Source: Heligmosomoides polygyrus polygyrus
Lineage: Eukaryota; Nematoda; Chromadorea; Rhabditida; Heligmosomidae
Direction: 5' to 3'
Assembly (NCBI GenBank): GCA_947396885.1
Contig: OX377201.1
Location: 68,484,983 to 68,548,982, forward strand
DNA: 64,000 bases
Part shown: positions 52,630 to 63,195 of the stretch, piece by piece
Layout of the letters: the number at the start of each line of letters is the position of its first letter
Position numbering within the stretch: position 1 is the stretch's first letter
Made by a program: the position numbers and the translations under genes
The notes under the pieces: model-generated
Database searches by the model: none
The model's input: the letters and a program-made list of their open reading frames with translations, nothing else
Told to the model about the DNA's origin: nothing

Positions 52630-53239
52630 CTGACGATCGCGCCCCAGATAGTTGTGAGTGGCTCATTAAATCCATTTCACTTACAGGATTCTGACAGTCA
52701 TTAGGGTATCGAGGGCAAAATATGATAGAAGCAGCGGAGTAAGCTAACTCAGCAGAGCAGGTGGCGTTCGATCCGCAGCGATTTGTTTGAGCTAGCTAGT
52801 CCTTAGCCTTCCAAGGAATAAAAGACGAGTTGAATGAAAACCGAACAGGTCGACTGCTCATGAGACTCCGAAGGAAGACCAAAGTCTGGTATCAGCCGGA
52901 CGTCCCTTTGTCATCCGATTGGGAGGCAAAAGACCTCGTCTTGAGCTTGACCTAGTTCACAGCTATGACATCCTTGACTTACGGGTGTTTGCGGAAGCTC
53001 AACGTACTACTAGCCGAAAACGAAAACTTCTTAGGTATATCCATATGTTGAAACTGCTGTTCTCTCAAGTACTGTTGTAGTTTTCAGGTCTTCGTCTGTT
53101 TCTTGTAACAGTGATGATTTAGATGCCTTCTAAAGTTGTCTGATGCTATTTCATATTAACGATAAAACATCTGGTATTCCCTCGTTTCTGAAGTTTTCCT
53201 TTTGTGGTATTCGAGTCGTTTCCGATTACGCTTTGAGTG
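52630..53239. other. Unassigned sequence
   Basis: It contains a tRNA-like stretch (GTAAGCTAACTCAGCAGAGC, then GTTCGATCCGC, about 52739-52776) and no supported gene. Confidence 0.4.
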
Positions 53240-53334
53240 AAGGATAAAGGATAAAGGATAAAGGAAGGCGTTAATCAAACCCTTTTGGAATAAGTCCCGC
53301 ATTCTACTTCTACGGGATTTCGTGGAAGCGATTT
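53240..53334 (-). repeat. Dispersed short repeat, copy 4, with (CTTTATC)n tail
   Basis: Read on the minus strand: AATCGCTTCCACGAAATCCC, then GTAGAAGTAGAATGCGGGAC and AACGCC, followed by CTTTATCCTTTATCCTTTAT. The repeated tail gives a retroposon-like 3' end. Confidence 0.7.
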
Positions 53335-53413
53335 GGTTTTTCGATCGTGCTGATACTCAATCTTAAGGGTAGTTGTGCCATCTATGCGACCTGAACGCTC
53401 CTTTTACGATTAT

Positions 53414-56400
53414 TCAAAGGGGACTCACATGGACTGGAACTGATTCGTACGCGGGCGCTTCGGTGGTCGGTGGCTTCTCGTATTTGTTCACTCCCAAGCT
53501 GCGTTCTGGGCACTTGCAGTAAGAGCCATCGGGTCCAGGTTGTCCTGGAATATCGGCGTTGGCAAGGGCACTTTGACTGATCTTGTACGCTTCGCAATGC
53601 CATCCGGGGCGAGACCGTGCGCTGCTCCTGTGTGAGGGACTACTGACTGCCACACTCTCAACATTTCAGCCTCAATGGCACCACCAGCGCGTGTGTTTCT
53701 CCACGCTGGATCTGCGACTTTTGCTCGGCTGATGGCGGCTGTGCTCCAACGTTGCGTATACATCAACCACTTTCCCTACAATCTCAGCTGCGGAAGAGAC
53801 TTACCAGGTGCTCCCATGATTCCCTTCTGGCCGGGCTCGCCAGGCATACCAGGCGGTCCTTGTGGACCCGATGGTCCAACTTCGCCTGAAATTTTGCTAT
53901 CAGTGTGTCAGAAGCACGTAACCTTCTACGAAAAGTAGTTGATTTTATTCACAGCAACCTTACTTCTACCAGTTTTTTCCTCTGCTATTTACATTGTTTG
54001 TGTGACTTTTTGCTTTCTCCTCTCGCATACTATGCAGTCTAAATAAGTATCCTCGTAAACACTCTTTTTCCAGCATGTTCCCTCTACCTCTCCACAGCGT
54101 TTTCGCAGTACAGTCTTTACTTTTCTGGATTTTTCAGTGAGTATGAGGGTACTAATTGAGGATAAACCTAATGTAGGATACAGCGATCCAGATATACACT
54201 CATAACTCAATTGCCTTATTGGTTAGTCCGGTGCAATTCAGGTTGGAGGGAGGTGGAGAGCCCATGACCAGTAGGGTGGAATATTTAGATTTTATAGCCA
54301 AGGTGCACCACGCACTAGGATTGGAAATGACATCAAATTCTATGAAAAGTTAGCTGTCCGCGTGAGGGAAGGAACGAACAAATATACCACTTCGCGTTCA
54401 TGATGTGAAAGACTGGAAATTAAGCATCGTCAACAAACAGGAGCTAAAAGAGCAGGGAGTTTGACTAAATCTGACTTACCCAAGAAAACACCGCACCTCC
54501 TCGAAGAGTTCGTGAAAAGACTGACCCGGGTCCTTGAGCGAACACACAGCCTCGGCGACAAGTGACAGTCGTCGACGCTGTGGGTTCGCCGCGGCCAACT
54601 CACTTTCAGCCGTTCTGATGGCACTCTGACATTCTCTACCCACCGTCGCTTCCCCGCTGTCCATCTCGTCCTGGATATCCAGCCGGTCCCTTCTGGCCCT
54701 GAGGTCCAGGCTCTCCCTTGTCTCCAGTCGGCCCTTTAGCTCCACGTGTACCTTCTCTGCCGGGCAGCCCTGGCTCGCCAACTTTTCCTGGCTTTCCGCT
54801 CTCGCCGGGAATTCCGGGCTGACCTAAACTTGCATGGGTAGAATTGTTTACCCAAGTTCTTTTCTATCGCTAGTTAAATGTAGAGCTGCCCACCTGGGTA
54901 CCCTTCTCTGCCTGATTCTCCCGGGCGGCCTGGGTTACCAGGAGATCCTTCCTCGCCTACCGGTCCTGGTTCTCCAGGAGATCCAGGTGGTCCACGGGCT
55001 CCATGTGGGCAAACGCGACATCCTTGTTGCTGAAAACCGTATTACAGCATGTAAACCAAAGGTCATTTCCTCGTTTGAGTAGCCGAAAAACTTCAGCGAA
55101 CACCTCAGTTGATTGATGGGTCACTGGTCTAATAACAAGTACAATACAAGGCTTCTCAGCGCAAACGATGCTCCCGAGCACTGGGTTCAAGAAGGAAATG
55201 TCATCTGCATACCGCATCGATGGTGACCGGAGGTGCGATACCAGCCAATCCAGGTGCGCCGGGCTTTCCGGGGCTTCCAGGTTCTCCGTCTAGTCCCTTA
55301 AGAAACAACAGTTGTTCAAGGATTAAGCTCATAGTCGGCGAATCCTCTACGTATATCTCAGCAATCATCACTGTAACAAATGCCATAAAACGTCCAACTA
55401 ACCGGCTTTCCCGGTTGACCAGGTGGTCCAGGAGGACATTGGTTGCTGGCCTGGCAGTCTGGAAAGAAACAGCTTTAGCTTTCAACCATCTGCAGAGGTC
55501 TTCTGTCTCTGAACTCCACTCACTGCAGGTAGGATTCGATTCAACAAAGGCGTCCGGCTTCATGTAGGAGCTGTGAAGGCCGTAGGTCTTCTTCGGCGAG
55601 CTGTCGTATGACTAAACAGTGGCTTTCGTTGCGGGATAATGCGAAGGTTTGTATTCTTCCATTCTCACATTGATAGGACACTTGGCGTTCAGGCTTGCGT
55701 TGTTGCACCGCCTTTTGGCGGATTATCGAAAATCTACACGATGTTGCGAAGGAGGAACCATTGTCAAGCTCGTCTAGAACTTGCTCCTCCTTAAGAAACA
55801 ACAACTTCCCCCCCCTATTGAGCGCCTCTGTACGTGCAAACAAACTGCTGTACATTGTGAACTTTCTAGTGCGTCTGCACCAGGGGTGTGCGTAATTACG
55901 ATTTACGATTTTACAATTTACGGCTATTTTTGTCAAATTTTTTACGATTTACGATTTACGACATTTTGGGTCGTAAAACGTAAATGTACGTAAATGTGAT
56001 ATTTGATCAGCAACCAACTGACGTCCAAATTTGTGTAGACCTAATCGTAAAGAAGTGCCTAATGGTCCCTTCTCACAGCTTATTAAAACTTCCACTTAAA
56101 GTTGTTTCTACTTGATGCTCTAATGCGTTATTGTGACAGGCGACACCGTCCTGTGCACAACAGGCTTTTCGAATCCTCTTCGCTTAGCTAACTTTCCCAT
56201 TTCTCTTGCATTGTATGGGCTGCCATTTGGAACCGGACAGGTTCAAGTGGAGAAACAAGTGCAATATAATGTTTAAAAAAATAAGCTCCTGCCTAGGAGG
56301 CTGGGGAGGCTGGGCTCCTCCGTTTCCGATCTAGAGCTAGCAAGGCACATCGCATCCTCCCATCCCTATTGTAAAGATCGCCCCATTCCAGCCCACATAA

Positions 56401-59400
56401 AGACACTGGAGACAGTTTCTCAGAGAAAGAGGGGAGTAATCTAGATCCATGTCCTGTTTGGTAATAACCTCTAGTCAATTGGTTTGTAACAGATACATGC
56501 TAACAATACCGAATAGAATTGACGCAAATCCACGATCGAACGTCATTTGCGATTGGAAGCGGGGTCTAGAAAATTGTTACACTCATGTGGAAGGGATAAA
56601 GCACTGATGTTTCTATCGGCTTGCATTGTACTTCATAGGGCAATAAATAAATAAATAAATAAATAAATAAATAGGGCAAAGCAAACCGATATACGAATGA
56701 GGTGTAACTGATCGCGGAGCATTTCAAGAAGAGGTCCAATTGGTTTTGGCAGTTTCGATCTCCATTTTCAGTGGTGTAATTGAGTTTATGGTATTCACCC
56801 TTTCTAAGGCAAACGTTCGTTACAGAACCTGCGAACGGTAGCTTGAGCGAATGCAAAGAATTGCTAAAGCTGCGCAGCATTATAAGGTTTTCGAAATCTT
56901 AAAAGCGCAGGCTTGAGCAGGAAACCGGTGCCTAGCTAGGTTTAGGTTACCGCGACAGCTGATATTGTCGGTCGATGGTTCAGAACTTGAGAGCACCTTC
57001 AAAGTTACGAAATGCCTTCGCTCCAATCTCTTTACAATTAAGAGCTTCGAATTAGAATACCGTGCTGTGGTTATTGCTAGGTACTCCCGCATTAAGCAAT
57101 GGATGTGTAACTAGCTTTCTGTAGCGGTCTATGTACCGTTCTCATCTGCTGCGTTTAAAACGGACTTCTGCACACTCACACTGAACGTGTTTTAATTTAA
57201 GCCGCGTTCTAAATCGAAATTATCGTGTCAACGGAATTTAACTGAAGATTCCTCAAGAAGGTTGCCTCAAGGATTAAAGCGACTGCAAATGATGTCCAAC
57301 AACTACGGTTTTACTGGTTCGACGGCCAAAAGTTTCTTATCCTTCTGCTATGGGATGTTCCTGGACTTATTTCAAAGTGTATAAAAGCGTACATCTTTCT
57401 ATGCAGGGGATTGCGCCATGCGTAAACTTGGAACGCATGGAGCAACATTGTCGTTTGACAGCGTGTTTGTTGGACTACTAAATGCGCAGATGCTGTTTTC
57501 GCCGTATTGCTCAGTGGTAAAATGATTTTTTCAACTTTTAGTTTTGACAGCAACGTTTTCGCTATTGCTTCTGCTAAATCCTAGACTCATACGCAAGCCA
57601 AAAATTGGTAGTAAATTAGGAATTTCACGAATACTCAAACTAGGTAGGTTTTTTCTTGGAATACCATGCATAGGCTAAAGTAAAGTTTTTGAATCCGCAA
57701 TTTTTCGGCTTTCTTGGAACGTGTAAAATTTCATCTGAGAGGTGTCTTACCGGCAGGAAGACGTGAAAAAGGGAAACAGTTTGGTAAAAAAGCTGTTCAG
57801 CTTGAGCTAAAATAACACAAGAATTAGCAGAAATAAAACATTCTGGGAATTTGCTTGTATTGCACTACAGGTCAGGTCACTTTTACGATTTACGATTTAC
57901 GGTTTACGATTTACGACGGTTTTTTCGTAATTACGATTTACGATTTACGAAATTTCAAATTTCATTCACGCACACCCCTGGTCTGCACACTATCTCGCCA
58001 CTCCCAAGGGCATGGCTCACTCCTTTATTGAGAACTAATCTACGGTTATGTTCAGAGCGTTAGTAGTTTCAAGGCGCCACTCAGCCCATTTCTGTGAGGC
58101 CTGTAGAGGACCAGAAAGCCAATGACCTAGCAACAAGTGCTTTTATAAATGAAAGTGTTTGAGTTATTGTACACGCAAGGAGAAATCTCCTCTTCTCCGT
58201 TCCAGTGCTTAGCCAAGTTTGGAATCCGTTATGACCTTGACGCAAAGGCGCGATGAAGCAACTGGGCTGATTAGGAATGCAGCCAGATGGCGAGAGATTA
58301 CTGGCTTCAACCCGAACCGTTCTCTCACTAGGCACCCCCGTAGCAACGAATACTATCAGTAAAGCAGAGTGACATTCTTGGATCGATAAAGTACCACTAC
58401 TGACTCAAGACTCTTCTATATTGTTCCGAGTGAGTAGGAAGCTATCAATTCCGCGCTCCAGAACGGCGAACTCTATGTAGGACAGATCGCTAGTCATTGC
58501 CCAGATAACTTCTACACTCACACCAACACGCCAAATTCGTGGGGCGAGTATTTCTCAAATCCGCCTTTTATAACATTTATCTGGTGATGAATGACTGTTG
58601 AAGATGACTCCGAGTCTTACCTGTCTTCGAATTCTCTCGACGCTTCCCATGCGCGCCTTTGAAAGTTCCGTCCATGTGAGGTCGGCCATCACGCGAAATT
58701 CATCAGAATCCATGCGAAGCTAAAACACTGTAGATTAGGGTGTGCTAAACACCTTCCTTCACATTCCCCAACAGCTGCCCGAACGAACTTATTCGGGATT
58801 TCTATTGTCTGTGCGTGAACAGAACGCCTATTGTATACATCTTCGGATCGATCCCTGATCACACATGGACCCAAAAGAACTGCAAAAACTGCAACAGCTT
58901 ATGGCTTAAAAAAAAAAAGTTCGGAAAAATGAAACTAAAACCTAGCTGATACACTTAATAGAAGATAAAGGATGTTGTTAATCAATCATTTCGTAGGATA
59001 CTCGCCGCCCACACATTTTACCTCGATTTCGTGAAGAAGACTGGAAGGTGTGCTTAGTCTGTACAATAACTAGCGGTGGCCAACCAGTGGACAAGTCAGT
59101 GTTTGACGCTATCCAGAGAACTCTGTTACTCATTCACTGTTATTGCGTTAACTGACAGAAAGAAGGTTTGGTTGGTAAAGGCAGAATTGGAACCAAGAAC
59201 CTTGAATCAGATGGCACGCCACACCAGGTACCCTCTACGACTGAGCTACCACTTGTCCAAAGTGATATCCACAGTTGCATTCCAGAATAAGAAACGAAAG
59301 AAAATAGAAAATTTCTGGCGGCTATCAGGTATAAAAACTATCATTCTTTCTTGCATTTTCCTTGATTTACCACTTGAGTCTGATTTCTAACATTAAAAAT

Positions 59401-59673
59401 TTGCTCATGCTAAAACAGCAAGAAACAGCTACATATTTGCAGTATTTCATGCAAATGGCTTAGCCGGAGCACATGGCTTCCATCACAGTGAGGAGAGTGA
59501 GCATATGGTGCTGAACTGGTCGACTGCTTAAAGTATCCATTCGAGTAGGAACTTACTTGATCGTTGATTGTCTGAATTTTCATCACCAACGCTGGAACGT
59601 AGAATAGACAAATCAGGAGCGCTCCGGTTGAGCATATGCATGCCAGCAAGCCGGCATTGCGAGCGGAAAGCAT
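53414..59673 (-). CDS. Nematode cuticle collagen
   Basis: Minus-strand exons: 59673-59557, 58719-58621, 55611-55524, 55458-55403, 55296-55213, 55029-54894, 54823-54644, 53885-53805 and a last exon ending at the TGA at 53414 (its acceptor is unresolved). Phases agree through the eighth exon. The start [17 protein letters not shown] leads into a single hydrophobic segment and QINDQ-type region typical of the cuticle-collagen N-terminal domain. RIRRQ (end of exon 2) is a furin-like site. Exons 3 and 4 join to make [15 protein letters not shown], the usual cysteine-bordered start of Gly-X-Y repeats. Gly-X-Y blocks continue to [16 protein letters not shown]. The predicted length is about 345 residues, normal for the family. 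The secreted trimer would crosslink into cuticle. An acceptor-like TTTGCAG directly precedes the start codon and could serve spliced-leader addition or an upstream exon. A hAT-type element lies in intron 2. Confidence 0.88.
53936..54643. other. Intron of collagen gene
   Basis: The stretch lies between the collagen exons ending at 54644 and 53885 and has no Gly-X-Y coding sequence. A short open segment ending with a GT donor near 54474 on the minus strand was considered as an extra exon but does not encode collagen repeats. Confidence 0.55.
55881..57980. mobile_element. hAT-type non-autonomous element with exact 8-bp target duplication
   Basis: CAGGGGTGTGCGT and its inverse ACGCACACCCCTG bound 2100 bases. 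GTCTGCAC is exactly duplicated at 55873-55880 and 57981-57988. Just inside both ends are runs of TTACGATTTACG (55895-55990 and 57872-57953). No transposase was recognised. It is inserted in the second intron of the collagen gene. Confidence 0.93.
56580..56672 (+). mobile_element. Short CR1-like 3' end with (AAAT)n tail
   Basis: GCATTGTACTTCATAGGGCA is followed by about eight AATA units (56642-56672). It resembles the 3' end of a CR1-like non-LTR element, as on the minus strand at 25288-25305. AGGGCAA repeats on both sides may be a short duplication. Confidence 0.5.
58968..59040 (-). repeat. Dispersed short repeat, copy 8 (diverged)
   Basis: Read on the minus strand: CTTCACGAAATCGAGGTAAA, then ATGTGTGGGCGG and GATTGATTAAC, followed by ATCCTTTATC. 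It matches copy 4 in order and tail. Confidence 0.45.
59181..59258 (-). repeat. tRNA-like sequence
   Basis: Read on the minus strand: GTGGTAGCTCAGTCGTAGAG, then GGTGTGGCGTGCCATC and the B-box-like GGTTCTTGGTTCCAATTC. The spacing suggests a tRNA-derived repeat. A full cloverleaf was not found. Confidence 0.4.
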
Positions 59674-60207
59674 CTGCAAATCGTGGATTTGATGCTTATT
59701 GGAGTAGGCACGCTTCTTCGTAAACGAACGGATACGGGTCTGAGGAGAAATCCTCTAGCCATAGGAAATCTGGGTCACGACAAATTCAAAGCGAGCAGGC
59801 ATCAGAACATGGGAGGCACAACCATTAAAAGCGTTTCTCGAAGAGAGCTCCCAAGCGCAAAGAAGAACAAGTTGAAGGGGATGAATTCATCTGGTTAGCG
59901 CTAATTTCACGGTTTCATGTGTACGCATACCTTTTTCAGGATCCCAGCTGCTCGTAGATTAAGCGAAGGAAATCCTCCCGCCCCAGCTAGCTGTGCGCTA
60001 TTGCTCTTTGAGGATGTTGAAAACCACCTAGCGCATGTGCAGTCCACAGAGTGCAAGGAGCGCAGTCAGATGAGGACCCCACTCCGTCGATCAACCCTGA
60101 TCGCTTCCAGGTGTCGATCGATCCCGCAGAGGCCAATCGAGTTTTCCCTTCGATGCTAGTATCAGGTGCAGGGTGCTTCTCCCCCCTTGTTCCTGCAAGT
60201 CAAAGTA
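59674..60207. other. Region upstream of collagen gene
   Basis: This stretch should hold the collagen promoter on the minus strand, but no confident TATA box or other element is visible. Short frames on both strands have no recognised domain. Confidence 0.4.
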
Positions 60208-60358
60208 AAGAATAAAGGAAAAGGGACGGCATTACGCAATTCCTTTTGAGATGCGCCACACATTCGCCTTTTACGGGATGTCGTGGAGGTGATTTGATGA
60301 GCCAAGAACCTGGTATCGGTTGCACGTAACAGACAGCACCACCTCCGACTGCGCTCCA
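60208..60358 (-). repeat. Dispersed short repeat, copy 5, with upstream extension
   Basis: Read on the minus strand: GATACCAGGTTCTTGGCTCA, then AAATCACCTCCACGACATCC, then GTGGCGCATCTCAAAAGGAA and TTGCGTAATGCC, followed by TTCCTTTATTCTTTAC. The GATACCAGG(T/C)TCTTGG part is shared with copy 7. Confidence 0.7.
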
Positions 60359-60383
60359 CCCTCATACAAGTTAGAGAATGCGC

Positions 60384-60470
60384 CAAATATCCATTCAAAT
60401 TGTCTATGCGAATCTCTATAAAAGCGGAATGAGTGGTACATCCCGAAAGAAGCTGAGTAACGCAGACCTT
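60384..60470 (+). repeat. Dispersed short repeat, copy 6
   Basis: CATTCAAATTGTCTATGCGA, then AAAGCGGAATGAGTGGTACA and GCTGAGTAACGC. It lies in opposite orientation just downstream of copy 5. Confidence 0.55.
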
Positions 60471-61981
60471 AGCAATTTATGCTTTACTATTCTTTACTAA
60501 TTGTTACCTTGAACTTCTTGTGAATACACTTACGCCACTGACAGGATCAAACTGAAGAAAGCGGTCAAATCATGCGACTTTTCGAAGAATAAGCAGACAT
60601 AAGTATACCTGGATATCCCTGTCGGGAATGGTATACTGCACAATGAAATGGTGTTGGAGCGGGTTGGCCGTAAATGTTTACTTTTCTTTTCTATGAGGAA
60701 GATGAAGACGTCGAAACGTAAGGAGAGTCGAATACGGTTGGTGACAATCTTGTTTGGTCGCTCAACAAAACCGCGTCCAGTCCGAACTCATCGTGTCAAG
60801 ATTTATGTCAAGTCTAACTTACTCATATGGAAACGTTTTCATGTCTTCAAGGAATACTGCGAACTCTCACCGGTATAACACTTCTCTTCCACAGTGTCTT
60901 GAGTGCGCCCGAGGACGTATGTAAATTTCTTACATGCATGAATAAATGAAAAAGCAACCTTCTAATTAAGTCTCACTGCATCTACGACAGCGGAGTCTTT
61001 GAATTCTTGCATACGAAAGAGTGTCTTAAACCCATTTATCTTTTAGTGAAGTACTCATCCGCTTAGTATTCGAGACCTTATCTAGGTAGACCTTATCTAC
61101 ACGATTCACACCCCACGTGCACCATTTCAAGAACACGAAGATTTTGATGTCTGTCACCGAAACAAATCGAAACACCCACGACGTCCATGGTAACATCAGC
61201 CCCATCGACCCCGTTGAACTCCTTCTAGCGCGGATCAGGTCAATACACGTCAGTATTCCATGCGAGCTTAAGTCCCGATCACCACAACATTGGCACACGT
61301 TTTCTTCATCGGATGAAATCGTGTGAGGAATGTCATTTCTTATAAAAACCGCTACGGCCCCTAAGCAGCCTGACGTCGCCAACAAGTCCAATTTACGGCT
61401 AGCAGCTAATTATGCCACTTCTTAACAAAAGCCTTGTTGGAAAAGGAGCTCACTCTGAAAAGGGAGCCGTGGTGCTTACGCCGAGGCTTCATTCAGCAGC
61501 AAGATTAGTACTTTGAACAAATCGAGATGACATCTTTTTGCACATCGGGTCTAATTATTTGAAGAGTTTTATAGCAGGTCAGTATGGTGCACGGGCAAGC
61601 CTATGACTGCTTTCATCTCGGCGACATTTGTTTCAACCACGGCCCTTGTTTATATGAAGATCAGTGTGCTGCATTCCCACGGCCATTAATGAGTTCTAAT
61701 TATTTTCGCGTTCGATGACGAAGATACTCCCCTCAGAGGAAGCCCCTCCGTCACATTTACTCTCCGCGACGATAGGCTGCACGAATTGAGCAAGCATTCA
61801 ACACATTCAGACCTATGTGCCAAGGACCCAGGCTCCGAGCATTCCTAAACGCCCTCGACACTCGTACATACTTGGAACTATGCTAAGAAAGGGGCTTTTA
61901 GTGAGGTTTCGTGACGACGATGCGGAGTCTGAGGATGCGGTGAAGGAGGTGTGATGGCGGCGGTTCAGGTCAGGCTCGGCC
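60471..61981. other. Unassigned sequence
   Basis: No supported gene was found. A 121-residue minus-strand frame (61391-61026) starts with SGCLGAVAVFIRND-like sequence, which faintly resembles non-LTR endonuclease fragments but lacks catalytic motifs. Confidence 0.4.
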
Positions 61982-61991
61982 TATATATAAG
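61982..61991 (+). promoter_or_regulatory. Possible TATA box
   Basis: TATATATAAG is followed by a GC-rich stretch. Downstream frames at 61951-62292 and 62193-62585 have no recognised product, so the assignment rests on motif alone. Confidence 0.2.
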
Positions 61992-61999
61992 CGGCCGCG

Positions 62000-62646
62000 C
62001 GAGCGTGACGCGATCTGGCGCCACAAACCTGTCCTCACTTACCCAGAGTGGCCCCTCTAAGGCCACTCGCCATCGCATAGCTGCTGCGCCGTGCCGAGTG
62101 GAAGCCGCTAACGAACAAGCACTGCTGAGGCGCTCCCCACAACACCAGAGGAAGGCACTCAAAACGCGTGCCCAGCGGAGGCTCTCCGGACTTTGCCTTT
62201 CCAAAAGTTCTGGACTGATCAGAACTCAGATCGGCTCCTCAATTTCAGACTGTTCCCCAGAACGGGAAACATGTCATGTTACTCCTACGTAAGAGCCTAT
62301 CGAAATCCTTTATATTCAACCAGTAAAGGGTATGACTCGATCATCTTCATGCCTCAGCCAATGGGCCGTGCGCTACACTCGCAGCGATTCAAAGACTGCT
62401 GGATAAGCTTAGGCAAGAGGACTCAAAACCCAATGTATCATTCTCAGAAGCATCTTTATAAAACCTCGACTGAATTCTTTTCTTCTAAAAGGATATATCC
62501 ACAGTGTATGTGTTTAACGCCAAATGGATCTCGTAAGCAAGCTCTGGCTGGCCAAAGTCTGCCGACAGTATGCCGCCTGCGTTGATGCAGCGTGGACGCA
62601 GTGTTGTGTGATCAGCGTAGCCTTTAGCCGCCTTGCCACCTTCAGC
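62000..62646. other. Unassigned sequence with open frames
   Basis: A 130-residue plus-strand frame (62193-62585) and an overlapping frame are open but show no domain or splice context. I see no supported gene. Confidence 0.35.
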
Positions 62647-62712
62647 TGCGGCGCAGTGGTAGTGATCTAGCTTCACATAAGCGAGGTCGTTGGTTTGATT
62701 CCCGCTTAAGGC
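62647..62712 (+). repeat. tRNA-like sequence
   Basis: GCGGCGCAGTGGTAGTG is followed by GCGAGGTCGTTGGTTTGATT and CCC. It has A-box and B-box like motifs with tRNA-like spacing, resembling the arms of the 1-1224 element. Confidence 0.45.
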
Positions 62713-62924
62713 AGTGTTGCTGCGGATTGCGATTTATCGTCAGCGAGACCCTTTATCGCCAATTCTCACTTGTTTTTGTGCAAATTATGAGATCCCTATG
62801 AAGTGGACAAGAAGTCGAGAAACCGTCATGCAAGGGAATGGAAAGCTGTTTATAAACTCTTGCTCGGCTTATTTCAGTCAATTCATATTTTGTAATTTTA
62901 ACTCTTTAAAGGTTGAAAGATAGT

Positions 62925-63195
62925 GTTACCCAATCCCTTTTGAGATACACCGCGCATTGTACTTCTACGGGTATCATGTCTACGATTTCAATGCGCATCA
63001 TTTGGTCTATACAATGCTTTGTGGTGGTTAGTCGATGACTACGTCAGTGGATTATCCATTCCAGGCAGGTGTGGTACCAACTCACCGACCTCGTAGGGAT
63101 CGAAGGCATGGTTGGTCGGCGGTGAATCAGTTCCAAGAGCCTGGTATCGGATGCACGCGACAACCGGCACCCCCTGACACCTCCTCCGACTGGCT
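62925..63195 (-). repeat. Dispersed short repeat, copy 7, longest form
   Basis: Read on the minus strand: GTCGGAGGAGGTGTCAGGGG, then GATACCAGGCTCTTGG, then CATTGTATAGACCAAATGAT, then GAAATCGTAGACATGA and CGTAGAAGTACAATGCG, ending AAAGGGATTGGGTAAC. It suggests the full family unit is at least 270 bases. Confidence 0.65.

Noticed and set aside
54474..54540. Additional collagen exon
   Set aside because: It has a GT donor but encodes no Gly-X-Y, and adding it would disturb phase between 54644 and 53885.
61026..61391. Non-LTR endonuclease fragment
   Set aside because: Only a faint GCLGAVAVFIRND resemblance; no catalytic motifs and no neighbouring RT.
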